In this document: in pieces, positions 13,256 to 24,016 of the stretch
Numbering within the stretch: position 1 is the stretch's first letter
Layout: each line of letters starts with the position of its first letter
DNA from: an uncultured Gammaproteobacteria bacterium
Lineage (GTDB): Bacteria; Pseudomonadota; Gammaproteobacteria; PS1; Pseudothioglobaceae
Assembly: GCA_913020715.1 (NCBI GenBank)
Contig: CAJVZH010000001.1
Coordinates: 124,001 to 188,000, forward strand
Reading direction: 5' to 3'
Length of the DNA: 64,000 nucleotides
Translations under genes and position numbers: made by a program
The notes under the pieces: model-generated
Seen by the model: only the letters and a program-made list of their open reading frames with translations
What the model was told of the DNA's origin: nothing
The model's database searches: none

Positions 13256-15628
13256 ATGTCTAGAAATCTGGTTATCGTCGAGTCACCGGCAAAAGCAAAA
13301 ACAATTGAAAATTTTCTTGGCAAAGATTACGTTGTCAAGTCGAGTATTGGTCATATTCGTGATATGCCTAAAAAAGACATGGGTATTGACCTTGAGAACA
13401 ACTTTCAACCTACTTATGCTATTAGCAGCGACAAGAAAAAAGTCGTTGCCGACCTGAAGAAATCCGTTAAAGTGGCCGAGAAAGTTTATCTCGCAACGGA
13501 CGAGGACCGCGAAGGAGAGGCCATTGCTTGGCATTTAAAAGAGGCTTTATCATTGGCCGATGATACGCCGCGAATCGTTTTTCACGAGATCACCAAGGGC
13601 GCTATTACCAAAGCGATTGCCAGCCCGAGAACGATCGACTACCATCTTGTTGACGCACAACAAGCAAGACGAGTTATTGATCGTCTAGTAGGTTTTGAAA
13701 TTTCCCCTGTTTTATGGCGCAAAATATCTGGCGCACGTTCGGCCGGACGAGTGCAATCACCTGTTGTTCGATTGGTGGTAGAAAGAGAGCGTGAAATTGC
13801 AGCACACGTGGCTAGTCGCAACTTCAAGGCCAAAGCGACATTGCTGGATAGTGCGAACGAGTTGATTGAGGTCAAACTTAAGCAAGACTTCGGCTCAAAA
13901 GATGAGGCGATGGCATTTGCCCAAAGCCTTCTCGAGGCGAAATTGAGTGTTGCTTCTGTTGAGACGCGACCTTCAAAGCGCTCGCCAAAGCCGCCTTTTA
14001 TTACCTCAACCTTGCAACAAGAGGCGTCTCAAAAACTGGGCTTTTCAGTCAAGCAAACCATGACTATTGCGCAGAATCTATATCGTGAGGGCTCAATCAC
14101 TTATATGCGTACCGATTCGGTTAATCTTTCGGATACGGCAATTACAGCTGCCAAAGAAGTTATCGAAACCAATCTTGGTGCGGAATATTACCAAGAGCGT
14201 CGCTACAAAACAAAATCGGCGGGTGCGCAAGAGGCGCATGAGGCCATTAGGCCGACAGACCTTACCAAGCCAGGTATTCTAGGCTTAGACGATCAGGCGG
14301 CTAGGCTGTATTCTTTGATTTATAAGCGCACGCTGGCTTCGCAAATGAGCGATGCTCAATTGCAAAAATCCAGAATTACGGTGGACGTATCAAACAGAGA
14401 CGAGAGCTTTGTTGCTGATGGCGAGGTGTTGTCATTTGCTGGATTCTTAGAAGTTTATGATTACATGGCTGCTGAGGATAAATTATTGCCACAGCTCGAC
14501 AAGGGCGACCCCTTATCCCTTCTGGATTTCAATGCCAGAGAGTCTTTTTCTCGAGCCAAACCAAGGTATACCGAAGCCTCTCTTGTTAAAGAAATTGAGC
14601 AAATGGGTATTGGTCGACCGTCAACTTTCGCAACTATGGTTACCACGGTTCAGGACAGGAATTATGTCACCAAAGAGACGCGTGACGGCGTCCAGAGGGA
14701 GTTTCAGCTAATTGAAATTGCTAACGGTATCGTATCCGATTGCACTCAATTCGAAATTACCGGTGCAGAGAAAAACAAATTGTTTCCAACCAATGTTGCC
14801 TACTTGTTGGTTGACTTTCTGGTGAAAAACTTTAGCAATATTATTGGTTACGAATTCACTGTCAACCTTGAAAATAATTTTGACAAGATTGCTCAAGAGG
14901 ACAGCCCTTGGCAAGATGTTGTTCGTGATTTTTACGAGCCTTTTCATGCTCAAATTGAGCTAGCGAAAGACATCTCCAGAGATGAAACGCACGGCAAAAG
15001 AGATTTGGGCGAAGACCCAGTCAGCGGCAAGCCAGTCAGTGTGCGCTTTGGGCGATATGGCGCTTATGCACAAATTGGTCATCAGGACGACGAGGAAAAA
15101 CCAACTTTTGCCTCCTTAAGAGCGGGCAATGATATTGAAACCATCACCCTAGATCAGGCGATTGAGCTTTTCAAAATGCCAAGAACGGTCGGCGAGACAG
15201 CTGATGGTGAAACGATTAAAGCGAATTATGGCCGCTTCGGCCCATATATTCAGTATGGTAAAAAGTACGTATCTTTAAAAGAGGTCAGTCCTGAAGAGGT
15301 AAGCCTTGAAACCGCATTGGAGCTGATTGCTGCCAAAGAAAAAGCAGACGCCGAGCGCCTAATTAAGGCTTTTGAAGGTTCCGATATACAAATTCTGAAC
15401 GGCCGTTTTGGCCCATACGTTTGGAACGGAAAAAAACGCGGAAAAGGCCAAAAGAACGTTACTATTGCAAAAGTCTTTGGCGATAAAGCCCCTGTCGATC
15501 TGACTCTAGAAGAGTGTGAGAAGGCCATTGCGGGTAAGGCAAAAGCAAAAGTCAAGGCCAAAGCTAAGGCAAAACCAAAAGCAAAGAAAAGCAAAAAGAA
15601 AGCAGCCCCAAAAAAAGCCAACCCCTGA
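13256..15628 (+). CDS. topA: DNA topoisomerase I
   Basis: SRNLVIVESPAKAKTIE...; DEDREGEAIAWHL; lacks CxxC zinc fingers and has FGRYGAY/FGPYIQYG C-terminal repeats plus a Lys/Ala tail. Confidence 0.98.
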   Translation: MSRNLVIVESPAKAKTIENFLGKDYVVKSSIGHIRDMPKKDMGIDLENNFQPTYAISSDKKKVVADLKKSVKVAEKVYLATDEDREGEAIAWHLKEALSLADDTPRIVFHEITKGAITKAIASPRTIDYHLVDAQQARRVIDRLVGFEISPVLWRKISGARSAGRVQSPVVRLVVEREREIAAHVASRNFKAKATLLDSANELIEVKLKQDFGSKDEAMAFAQSLLEAKLSVASVETRPSKRSPKPPFITSTLQQEASQKLGFSVKQTMTIAQNLYREGSITYMRTDSVNLSDTAITAAKEVIETNLGAEYYQERRYKTKSAGAQEAHEAIRPTDLTKPGILGLDDQAARLYSLIYKRTLASQMSDAQLQKSRITVDVSNRDESFVADGEVLSFAGFLEVYDYMAAEDKLLPQLDKGDPLSLLDFNARESFSRAKPRYTEASLVKEIEQMGIGRPSTFATMVTTVQDRNYVTKETRDGVQREFQLIEIANGIVSDCTQFEITGAEKNKLFPTNVAYLLVDFLVKNFSNIIGYEFTVNLENNFDKIAQEDSPWQDVVRDFYEPFHAQIELAKDISRDETHGKRDLGEDPVSGKPVSVRFGRYGAYAQIGHQDDEEKPTFASLRAGNDIETITLDQAIELFKMPRTVGETADGETIKANYGRFGPYIQYGKKYVSLKEVSPEEVSLETALELIAAKEKADAERLIKAFEGSDIQILNGRFGPYVWNGKKRGKGQKNVTIAKVFGDKAPVDLTLEECEKAIAGKAKAKVKAKAKAKPKAKKSKKKAAPKKANP

Positions 15629-15718
15629 TCGGGCATGCGAGAGTGTCGCCTGATTATTGCTGACATCTGAGAAGGCTCCTTAAGTCTCAGTACCTGTACT
15701 ATTTAGTATAATTAACAC

Positions 15719-16330
15719 ATGACGAAAATAAAAATCTGCGGATTTACCAATGCAGAAGTTGCTAAAGCGGCAGTATTTGCTGGTGCTGATGCTATTGGCT
15801 TGGTTTTTTACGGGCCATCACCGCGAAATGTAAGTATCGATATTGCCCGTGAAATCGTGGCCGCATTGCCGCCCTTTGTTAATCGCGTGGGCTTGTTTGT
15901 TAATGCCAATCCAAGTCAAATCGACGAAGTGTTGTGCGAAGTGCCACTTGATACCCTGCAATTCCATGGCGACGAGACGCCGCTAGACTGCGCTCAGTAC
16001 CACATGCCCTTTTATAAATCCGTTCGCGTTACTGAGACAACCGATATTCAACAAGTTGCCGCTGACTTCTCTGAGGCGAGTGCTTTGTTATTGGATGCGT
16101 ATAATTCTAACGCTTATGGCGGCACGGGTGAGTCTTTTGACTGGTCGCTGGCCAAGATAGAAATTGATTTGCCGATTATTTTGGCAGGGGGTCTTACAGC
16201 TGATAATGTGGAAAATGCCATTGCTCAAGTCCAACCCTATGCAGTCGACACATCAAGTGGTGTGGAAAGTGCAAAAGGTGTTAAAGATATTGATAAAATA
16301 AGGAACTTTATTAACAAGGTTCGCCCGTGA
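15719..16330 (+). CDS. trpF: Phosphoribosylanthranilate isomerase
   Basis: KICGFTN motif; AGGLTADNV; adjacent to trpB. Confidence 0.96.
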   Translation: MTKIKICGFTNAEVAKAAVFAGADAIGLVFYGPSPRNVSIDIAREIVAALPPFVNRVGLFVNANPSQIDEVLCEVPLDTLQFHGDETPLDCAQYHMPFYKSVRVTETTDIQQVAADFSEASALLLDAYNSNAYGGTGESFDWSLAKIEIDLPIILAGGLTADNVENAIAQVQPYAVDTSSGVESAKGVKDIDKIRNFINKVRP

Positions 16331-17529
16331 GTTACAATCTACCCGACGACAAAGGCCATTTCGCCCAGTATGGTGGTGTTTTTATTGCTGAAACGCTAAT
16401 GACAGCTGTCACCGAACTTAAAGAGGCGTACGAAAAATACAAAGACGATGCTGATTTTTTGGCAGAGTATCACGCGGATTTAAAAAACTATGTTGGTCGT
16501 GAAAGTCCGCTTTATCACGCAAAAAATCTAAGCGCCAAATTGGGCGGTGCGCAAATCTATTTAAAGCGTGAAGATTTAAACCATACCGGCGCTCATAAAG
16601 TTAACAACACCATTGGTCAAGCGCTTTTAGCTAGCCGTATGGGGAAAACACGAATTATTGCTGAAACAGGCGCAGGTCAGCACGGTGTAGCTACGGCAAC
16701 AGTTGCTGCGAGACTGGGCTTGGAGTGCGTGGTTTACATGGGTGAAGTGGATGTTGCCCGGCAAGCGCTGAATGTCTATCGAATGAAATTATTAGGCGCC
16801 ACTGTGATTCCGGTGACTTCAGGCTCTAAGACACTTAAGGATGCACTTAATGAAGCGATGCGTGATTGGGTAACCAACATTGACGACACTTTTTATATTA
16901 TTGGCACGGTTGCGGGCCCGCACCCATACCCGATGATGGTTAGAGACTTTCAAACGGTAATCGGTAAAGAGGCCAAAAGGCAATTTGCTGATCAAAAAGG
17001 CGGTTTGCCAGATGCTTTGATTGCCTGTGTTGGCGGCGGCTCTAACGCTATTGGTCTCTTCCACCCGTTTATTGACGATGAATCCGTTGAGATTTACGGC
17101 GTTGAGGCGGCGGGTCACGGTATTGAAAATGGCCCTACGGCGCACGCGGCACCGCTATGTGCAGGCAGCGTTGGCGTACTTCACGGCAATAGAACCTACC
17201 TTATGGAAGATGAGGATGGGCAGATTATCGAGGGACACTCCGTTTCTGCAGGCCTGGATTATCCAGGTGTTGGTCCAGAGCACGCCTACTTAAAGGATAC
17301 AGGTAGAGCGCAATATGTCTCAATCACTGATAAAGAAGCTTTAGCAGCGTTCCATACGCTTACTGAAGTGGAGGGAATTCTACCGGCGCTTGAGTCTTCG
17401 CATGCTGTGGCTTATGGGATTAAGTTGGCGCAACAGTGGTCTAGCGATAAATCTATTATTATTAACCTTTCTGGGCGAGGTGATAAAGATATTCATACTA
17501 TCGCTGAAATCGAAGGCATTGAGTTCTAG
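16327..17529 (+). CDS. trpB: Tryptophan synthase beta subunit
   Basis: 400 aa, [17 protein letters not shown] motif. Confidence 0.98.
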   Translation: MSYNLPDDKGHFAQYGGVFIAETLMTAVTELKEAYEKYKDDADFLAEYHADLKNYVGRESPLYHAKNLSAKLGGAQIYLKREDLNHTGAHKVNNTIGQALLASRMGKTRIIAETGAGQHGVATATVAARLGLECVVYMGEVDVARQALNVYRMKLLGATVIPVTSGSKTLKDALNEAMRDWVTNIDDTFYIIGTVAGPHPYPMMVRDFQTVIGKEAKRQFADQKGGLPDALIACVGGGSNAIGLFHPFIDDESVEIYGVEAAGHGIENGPTAHAAPLCAGSVGVLHGNRTYLMEDEDGQIIEGHSVSAGLDYPGVGPEHAYLKDTGRAQYVSITDKEALAAFHTLTEVEGILPALESSHAVAYGIKLAQQWSSDKSIIINLSGRGDKDIHTIAEIEGIEF

Positions 17530-17866
17530 AGACTACTTATTACCAACATTTTTGTTGCCGCAGTTTAACAAAGCCATCACTTATAAGTATAAACCCCTAC
17601 TCTTGCTAAGCTCCTTGCGCCTCAATTTTGGCTAATAATGAGCGCCCTAGAATAGCTTAAGAATTTGCTGAATTACTGCATCAGTCGCCGTACTCAAGGC
17701 CTAATGTGTTAATAGCAAACTTCGACTTTTGCGAACACCCTCTCTCTGCGTCAAACGTAGACTGACACTATAAAAAGGTGGGCTTATTTCATTGGTTTGG
17801 ATTAGCACTTTTTGCCGATTGGATTGTGTCATAATGGACGCATTTTACTTAGTGCTGTAATGGCCA

Positions 17867-19231
17867 ATGGAGATGAAAATGGAGAATAAATCATTTCAAT
17901 TGAGTGAAAGAGCTGGTGTCTTTGCTCTTTACTTGGTGATACTGTTTGTTAATGCTACTGTTGATCTTGGACATAAGACGGTCATTATTAGTACCATCTA
18001 CGAACTCAGTGGCCCTGGCGGCCTCTTTAACGAAACCGAGCAGTTGCTATTAACGGCACTGGTCAGTGGTTTAATCCTCCTGCCATTTGTGATGTTGTTT
18101 ACGGTCTCTGGCCACCTAGCCGATAAATTTGCAAAGCCTAACATTATGCGCTGGAGTGCTTTTGCCGCAGTGCTAATAACCCTTGGAATTGCTTACTCTT
18201 ATCACCAGGGCGAATATTACATGGCGTTCGGCTTTACCTTTCTTCTAGCAACACAAAGTGCAATTTACTCCCCGGCTAAGTATGGTTACATTAAAGAATG
18301 TTTGGGCGAAAAAGGCCTTAGTGTAGGTAATGCATACTTAATGGCCACAACGCTTACCTCTATTTTGTTAGGTACAGTGTTCTTTGCCGGCTTATTTGAG
18401 TCCTACCTTGGCGACTCAAATCCTGAAACGCCGGGAGAATTATTGCAACTCGTTGCTAATGTTGCCTGGCTACTAGTGGGCTTGTCCATACTTGAGTTTC
18501 TTTGTACATTTGGCTTGAAATATTATGCCACTAAGTATTCGAAGGTTAAACTGACAATGGGCAAGTGGCTTGCTTGTGGTTATTTGATGGACAATGTGCG
18601 TGTAATGAGGGCTAACCAGGTTACTTGGTATGCCATTCTAGGTACGGTTGTTTTTTGGAGTATTTCTCAAAATTTACTTGTTGTTTTTCAGGCGCACGCA
18701 AAGGTTAATTTGCATATTGACAGTCCTTTTTTGGTGCAAATTATGCTGGCACTTTCGGTTATTGGTATTATCTCTGGCTCATTTATCTCTGGCAGAGACG
18801 CCCAGAAGGCAATCAAGGTTGACAACGTTTGGTATGGCGCGGTTCTGATTGTTGCTTGCTCGATTGCAATGCCTGCATTTTCTGTGCCAGCATTCCTTAC
18901 TGAAACCATGCTGGGGCCAGTGATTTTGGGCACCGAGGTGTCTTTGGGCCTGGCGTTAACAGCGGTTTCAATTTTTGTTTTTGGTCTTGGAGCAGGAATG
19001 ATGATCGTACCACTTAACGCTCTGATTCAAAGCAGCGCCGCACCTGACAACCTAGGTAGTGTGATTGCTGGCAAGAACTGGGTACAAAATATTGCGATGA
19101 TAGGTTTGTTGTGTGTAACTTCAGGAGCTTCGTATCTCTCTATCAGCAGTGAATACATTTTGTATCTGAACGCAATTATTGCACTGGTCGGTTTTAGCGT
19201 TGTACTGAAAAAGCTAAAGTCAATCTACTAA
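17867..19231 (+). CDS. MFS transporter, lysophospholipid transporter (LplT)-like
   Basis: ~12 TM helices; neighbouring acyltransferase. Confidence 0.75.
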   Translation: MEMKMENKSFQLSERAGVFALYLVILFVNATVDLGHKTVIISTIYELSGPGGLFNETEQLLLTALVSGLILLPFVMLFTVSGHLADKFAKPNIMRWSAFAAVLITLGIAYSYHQGEYYMAFGFTFLLATQSAIYSPAKYGYIKECLGEKGLSVGNAYLMATTLTSILLGTVFFAGLFESYLGDSNPETPGELLQLVANVAWLLVGLSILEFLCTFGLKYYATKYSKVKLTMGKWLACGYLMDNVRVMRANQVTWYAILGTVVFWSISQNLLVVFQAHAKVNLHIDSPFLVQIMLALSVIGIISGSFISGRDAQKAIKVDNVWYGAVLIVACSIAMPAFSVPAFLTETMLGPVILGTEVSLGLALTAVSIFVFGLGAGMMIVPLNALIQSSAAPDNLGSVIAGKNWVQNIAMIGLLCVTSGASYLSISSEYILYLNAIIALVGFSVVLKKLKSIY

Positions 19232-19235
19232 AACT

Positions 19236-19817
19236 GTGAGAAGGGTTTTAGCAAGGCTTGTCTTTGGCTGGCGCTATCGTTTGACTATAACGGGCGCAGA
19301 ACAAGTACCAAAGAACGGCCCTGTTTTGTTGCTGGGCAATCACATATCCTGGATCGACTTTATCTTTCTCCAGTGGGCGCTGCGCAGAACTATTTGCTTT
19401 GTTATGCATGCGGAATATTACGATTGGCCAGTGCTCAGAACTGTTCTTAAGTGGTTCAGTGTCATTAGTATTCAGCCAACGAGCAGTAGGGGTGCTATAA
19501 GAAATATTGTCACTGCTTTAGAAAGCAACAAGGCGATCGGTCTGTTTCCAGAGGGGCATATTTCCACGGATGGTGAGTTTGCGCCCTTAATGCGTGGCTT
19601 TGAAAAAATCTTAAAAGAGACGGGCGCAGAGGTGGTTGTGGTGCCTTTTGCAATAAACAATATGTGGGGCGACTTATTATCATTAGCACCAAGAAGCATT
19701 AGAAAGCAACAAAAATTTACTCTCAGAAGGCCAGTAGAAATTCACTTTGGCACCAGCATGGATTCAAGCGCAGGTCGCGTTGAAGTTGCCAAGGCTATTT
19801 CTCAAATGCTCAAATAA
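19236..19817 (+). CDS. 1-acyl-sn-glycerol-3-phosphate acyltransferase family protein
   Basis: NHISWIDF (NHxxxxD) and FPEGHIS motifs; GTG start. Confidence 0.9.
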   Translation: MRRVLARLVFGWRYRLTITGAEQVPKNGPVLLLGNHISWIDFIFLQWALRRTICFVMHAEYYDWPVLRTVLKWFSVISIQPTSSRGAIRNIVTALESNKAIGLFPEGHISTDGEFAPLMRGFEKILKETGAEVVVVPFAINNMWGDLLSLAPRSIRKQQKFTLRRPVEIHFGTSMDSSAGRVEVAKAISQMLK

Positions 19818-19828
19818 ATACCCTAAGA

Positions 19829-19865
19829 CTTATCGAGTTAGTCGATAAGCTTATTGATTTTTTTC
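19829..19865 (+). terminator. Putative hairpin terminator after the acyltransferase gene
   Basis: CTTATCGA (19829-19836) / TCGATAAG (19842-19849) with 5-nt loop, then CTTATTGATTTTTTT. Confidence 0.5.
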
Positions 19866-19943
19866 GCTTGAGCTGGCAATACCGCAGTGGTATCATCCGA
19901 TTTTTTGTCCTTGTTAACACGCTAGACAGTCTTCCTATTTCTT

Positions 19944-21485
19944 ATGCCCGATACCAATAAAACAAAGAGGCGTGGTGGCCGTGCTGCGAGAATAGCACAC
20001 AGACAGGCTGCAGATAAAATTCAGGCGCCAAGATTTATGTCGCGCAACATTCCTTGCTACGATCTTCTGCGAGAGGAAGAGCTTGTGCGTATTGAAGACC
20101 ATGCCGACTGGATTCTGCAAGAAGTCGGCATTGAGTTTTGGGGTGATGATGAAGCGGTAGCGTTATTCAAGGGCGCCGGCGCATGTGTTGATGGAAGGCG
20201 GGTACGTTTTGATAAGGGTCTTGCAAAGTCATTATGCGTAACAGCGCCGAAAGAGTTTGACATGTTGGCACGCAATCCCGAGAGATCAACCACTTTTGGC
20301 GGTAATCGGCTAATTTTTGCACCGGCTTACGGCCCACCCTTTGTCTATGACTTAAAAGGCGGTAGGCGCCAAGGCTCTATTCAAGATTTTCAGAACTTTG
20401 TCAAACTCACTTATATGACACCTTGGCTTCATCACCAGAGTGGCACCATTTGCGAGCCGACCGATGTTGCTGTTAACAAGCGCCATTTGGATATGGTGTA
20501 TGCCCATATTAAATATTCTGATAAGCCCTTTATGGGCTCAGTCACTGCGCTCAATCGTGCCGAAGATTCGATTGCCATGGCTAAGATTGTTTTTGGCGAA
20601 AAGATCATGGAGAGTAATTGCGTGATTCAGGGAAATATTAATGTTAACTCACCGCTGGTTTATGACGATGTTATGTCTGGCGCCCTTAAGGCTTACGCTA
20701 GAGCCAATCAAGGCAACGTGATTTCACCCTTTATTTTGGGTGGTGCGATGTCGCCAGTCACCATGCCTGGAGCGATCGCTCAGGCACACGCCGAGACCTT
20801 GGTCGGCATTGCATTGACGCAATTGGTTAGGCCTGGATCCCCCGTTGTTTATGGCAATTTTTTGACGACGATGGACCTTAAATCTGGTGCACCGACCTTT
20901 GGCACGCCAGAGTCAACATTGGCCGGTATGGCTGTTGGCCAATTGGCACGCAGGTTGGGCTTGCCGTTTCGATGTGGTGGTCATTACACAGCCTCTAAGG
21001 TAACAGATGCACAAGCTATGCAAGAGTCAGCAGATTCTATGCTTTCAGGGTTTTTAGCGGGCGCCAACTTTATCCACCAGTCTGCTGGCTGGCTGGAAGG
21101 TGGCCTGGTTATTGGTTACGAAAAGTTTATTCTTGACTCGGATCGTTTGGGGGTGTTGCACCGTACAGCTAAGGGAATGACGATAAATGACAACACGTTG
21201 GCAAAAAGCGCCTTTATTGAGAATGAGCCAGGGCAGAATTTTTTAGGTACAGAACATACAGGGAAAAACTTTGAAACAGCAAATTTTCGTTCTGAAATGC
21301 CTGACAATAATTCCTTTGAGCAATGGTCGGAAGACGGCTCTAAAGACGCCGAACAGCGCGCTTACGAACGCTGGAATAAAATGCTGGACGAGTACCAACC
21401 GCCAGTGCTTGATCTTGCAATCGATGAAGCGTTACTTGACTTTGTTCGAGCCAAAAAAGACAGCATGGAAGACGAGTGGTACTAG
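19944..21485 (+). CDS. Trimethylamine methyltransferase (MttB) superfamily protein, non-pyrrolysine (paralog 1)
   Basis: 513 aa without in-frame amber; MttB-family sequence (LIFAPAYGPPF, GTICEPTDVAVNKRHLDMVYAHIKYSDKPFMGSVT); convergent with carnitine dehydrogenase gene. Confidence 0.88.
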   Translation: MPDTNKTKRRGGRAARIAHRQAADKIQAPRFMSRNIPCYDLLREEELVRIEDHADWILQEVGIEFWGDDEAVALFKGAGACVDGRRVRFDKGLAKSLCVTAPKEFDMLARNPERSTTFGGNRLIFAPAYGPPFVYDLKGGRRQGSIQDFQNFVKLTYMTPWLHHQSGTICEPTDVAVNKRHLDMVYAHIKYSDKPFMGSVTALNRAEDSIAMAKIVFGEKIMESNCVIQGNINVNSPLVYDDVMSGALKAYARANQGNVISPFILGGAMSPVTMPGAIAQAHAETLVGIALTQLVRPGSPVVYGNFLTTMDLKSGAPTFGTPESTLAGMAVGQLARRLGLPFRCGGHYTASKVTDAQAMQESADSMLSGFLAGANFIHQSAGWLEGGLVIGYEKFILDSDRLGVLHRTAKGMTINDNTLAKSAFIENEPGQNFLGTEHTGKNFETANFRSEMPDNNSFEQWSEDGSKDAEQRAYERWNKMLDEYQPPVLDLAIDEALLDFVRAKKDSMEDEWY

Positions 21486-21489
21486 GTCT

Positions 21490-22968
21490 TTAAAGTTTTT
21501 GTGCGACAGCACGCCCAACTCCATCCGGTGCAACTAGATTTTGGTGTGCCGAGCTGACAGCGGCAATTCTGTCAATAACCAATTCATTTGGATTGCACGC
21601 CGCCCTTGACTCAAGGTTTACATGGATCAGCATTTGCTCACCAGTCGCCAGTAGTCGGCCATCTTGGTGATATAAGAAATGGAAAACCTGGAGTTTTTTG
21701 CCACCACCAGATATCACCTGAGTTGAGACCCTCACACCTTCGCCGACAAGCACTTCGTCCAGGTGTCTGATGTGTGTTTCTACGGTAAAGAAAGAGTTTC
21801 CTTTGGCGATATACTTCTTATCCACGCCCACAATGGCCATGATTTTATCGGCCGCATTGGAAAAACATTCCAGATAATGTGTTTCATTCATGTGGCCGTT
21901 ATAGTCGGCCCATTTTTGCGGGACAATCGTTGTGTAGGTTTCAATTGGCTGATTAAGGTCTAGGGCTTCAAAATTGATTTCTGCCGTATTCTCTGTCAAT
22001 CGCTCTTCGAACGTTTGCAGTGTATTGCCAGCACCCCAGCGGTTATCTTTTAACACTTTTAAAATGTCGACTAAATTATCGTCTCGCTTTTGTTCTAAAG
22101 CGCGAATCGAGTGTGCACCCGATTGCTCGTCTGATTGATTCGAAACTTTGTCAACAAGCTCTTCAGTAAACTCTGGCACATCCATTAGGTGCGTCCATGG
22201 CCACTCAAGACAGGGGCCGAATTGCGAGATGAAGTGACGCATGCCGGCTTCGCCACCCGCCAAACGGTAAGTTTCGAAAAGGCCCATCTGCGCCCATCTT
22301 AGCCCAAAACCGTAGCGGATTGCATCATCTATTTCTTCAGTTGTCGCAATACCATCGTTGACCAGCCATAGCGCTTCACGCCAAACCGATTCAAGAAGCC
22401 GATCGGCAATAAAGGCGGGAATTTCTTTTTTAATATGCAAAGGAAACATACCGATTGACTCGAGCATGTCGCTGGCTTTTTCGATGGCAGCCGCGCTTGT
22501 TTTTTCACCGCCAACCATTTCAGCCAGTGGCAATAAGTAAACCGGGTTGAATGGGTGGGCAACCATCATCCTTTCGGGGTGTTCTAGCTCTACCTGTAAT
22601 TCAGTTGGTAGAATGCCAGATGTCGACGAAGCAATAATTGCCTCAGTTGAGGCGCTGGACTCTATTTCCAGGTAGACCGATTGCTTTATATCGAGGCGCT
22701 CAGGAACGGCCTCGATGATAATATCGGCATTGGCAGATGCTTCGGCAACTGAGCTTTTAAAGCTCAGTTGGCCCTTGTGAGGTAGCGCCACGCTGAGCAG
22801 GTTTGCATAGGCTCTCTCAGCATTACTGATGACCTTGGCTGCGTGTTTTGGCGCCTCTGGCGAAGGGTCGAATACGTTGACGTTTACGCCGTTTAAAAGC
22901 AAACGCGCAATCCAGCCATTGCCGATTACGCCGGCACCAATAACTGCTGCTGTTTGGATTGTGCTCAT
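21490..22968 (-). CDS. Carnitine 3-dehydrogenase fused to hot-dog (betainyl-CoA) thioesterase
   Basis: N-terminal 3-hydroxyacyl-CoA dehydrogenase-like Rossmann domain (AAVIGAGVIGNGWIARLLLNG), C-terminal 4HBT domain (KWADYNGHMNETHYLECFSNA). Confidence 0.88.
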   Translation of the reverse strand: MSTIQTAAVIGAGVIGNGWIARLLLNGVNVNVFDPSPEAPKHAAKVISNAERAYANLLSVALPHKGQLSFKSSVAEASANADIIIEAVPERLDIKQSVYLEIESSASTEAIIASSTSGILPTELQVELEHPERMMVAHPFNPVYLLPLAEMVGGEKTSAAAIEKASDMLESIGMFPLHIKKEIPAFIADRLLESVWREALWLVNDGIATTEEIDDAIRYGFGLRWAQMGLFETYRLAGGEAGMRHFISQFGPCLEWPWTHLMDVPEFTEELVDKVSNQSDEQSGAHSIRALEQKRDDNLVDILKVLKDNRWGAGNTLQTFEERLTENTAEINFEALDLNQPIETYTTIVPQKWADYNGHMNETHYLECFSNAADKIMAIVGVDKKYIAKGNSFFTVETHIRHLDEVLVGEGVRVSTQVISGGGKKLQVFHFLYHQDGRLLATGEQMLIHVNLESRAACNPNELVIDRIAAVSSAHQNLVAPDGVGRAVAQKL

Positions 22969-22970
22969 GG

Positions 22971-23882
22971 CTATCCCCAGCGTTTTTGCAATTGCATTTT
23001 CTCGCGAACCTCTTCAGGCCCCATTATTCGTACACCCATACCTGTGGCAGTTTGCACAGCCCTCTCAACGAGTTGCTCGTTGGTGGCCAACACGCCACGA
23101 TCCAGGTAAATATTGTCTTCAAGGCCAACACGAATATTGCCACCTGCTAGAACAGCCAATGCTGCGTAAGGCAGCTGGTTTCTGCCAATTGAGAAGGCTG
23201 AGAAAGTCCAGTCACTTGGTATATTGGCAACCATGGCCATCATTGTGTGCAGATCATCAGGCGCACCCCAAGGAATACCCATGCACAGTTGAATCATCAC
23301 AGGATCGTCAATCCAACCATTTTCTTTAAGCCACATTGCGAGCTGCAAATGGCCAGTGTCGAAGCACTCGATTTCTGGACGCACGCCTAAGGTTTGCACC
23401 TGCTTAGCCATTTCACGCAAAACTGCTGGCGTGTTGGTCATAACGTAATCGCCTTCACCAAAATTCATGGTGCCGCAATCAATAGTGCATATTTCTGGCA
23501 GTAAGTTTCTGACGTGTTCAAGGCGCTCTGTGGCTCCCACCATATCTGTGCCATCGTCGCTTAATGGCAGTGGTGCCTCAGCTGAACCAAATACCATGTC
23601 GCCACCCATGCCCGCGGTAAAGTTAAGCACCATGTCAACCTTTGACTCACGAATGATGTTCAGCACTTCTTCATAAAGTTTCGGGTTACGCGCTGCGGCA
23701 CCGGTCTTGGGATCGCGCACATGGATATGAACAACCGCAGCACCAGCCTTTGCAGACGCTATACATGAATCTGCAATTTCCTGCGGCGTAACCGGTATTT
23801 TGTCAGACTTATCTGTTGTGTTTCCCGCGCCAGTGACGGCACATGTGATGAATACTTCTCTAGAAGGTTGTAGTTTGGTCAT
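22971..23882 (-). CDS. BKACE-family 3-keto acid cleavage enzyme (probable dehydrocarnitine cleavage)
   Basis: EVFITCAVTGAGNTTDKSDKIPVTPQEIADS; AAVVHIHVRDP motif; adjacent to carnitine dehydrogenase. Confidence 0.88.
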   Translation of the reverse strand: MTKLQPSREVFITCAVTGAGNTTDKSDKIPVTPQEIADSCIASAKAGAAVVHIHVRDPKTGAAARNPKLYEEVLNIIRESKVDMVLNFTAGMGGDMVFGSAEAPLPLSDDGTDMVGATERLEHVRNLLPEICTIDCGTMNFGEGDYVMTNTPAVLREMAKQVQTLGVRPEIECFDTGHLQLAMWLKENGWIDDPVMIQLCMGIPWGAPDDLHTMMAMVANIPSDWTFSAFSIGRNQLPYAALAVLAGGNIRVGLEDNIYLDRGVLATNEQLVERAVQTATGMGVRIMGPEEVREKMQLQKRWG

Positions 23883-24016
23883 GATAGCTTCTCCAGTTTA
23901 TTGGCTTTTGGTTGCAATTATTTTTTGAATAAATTCATGGTAATATGGGCGGGTATATTACTGCTAGCCATTTATTCTGCTATACTTTTTACGCAACAAA
24001 TTCTACATTTTACGAA

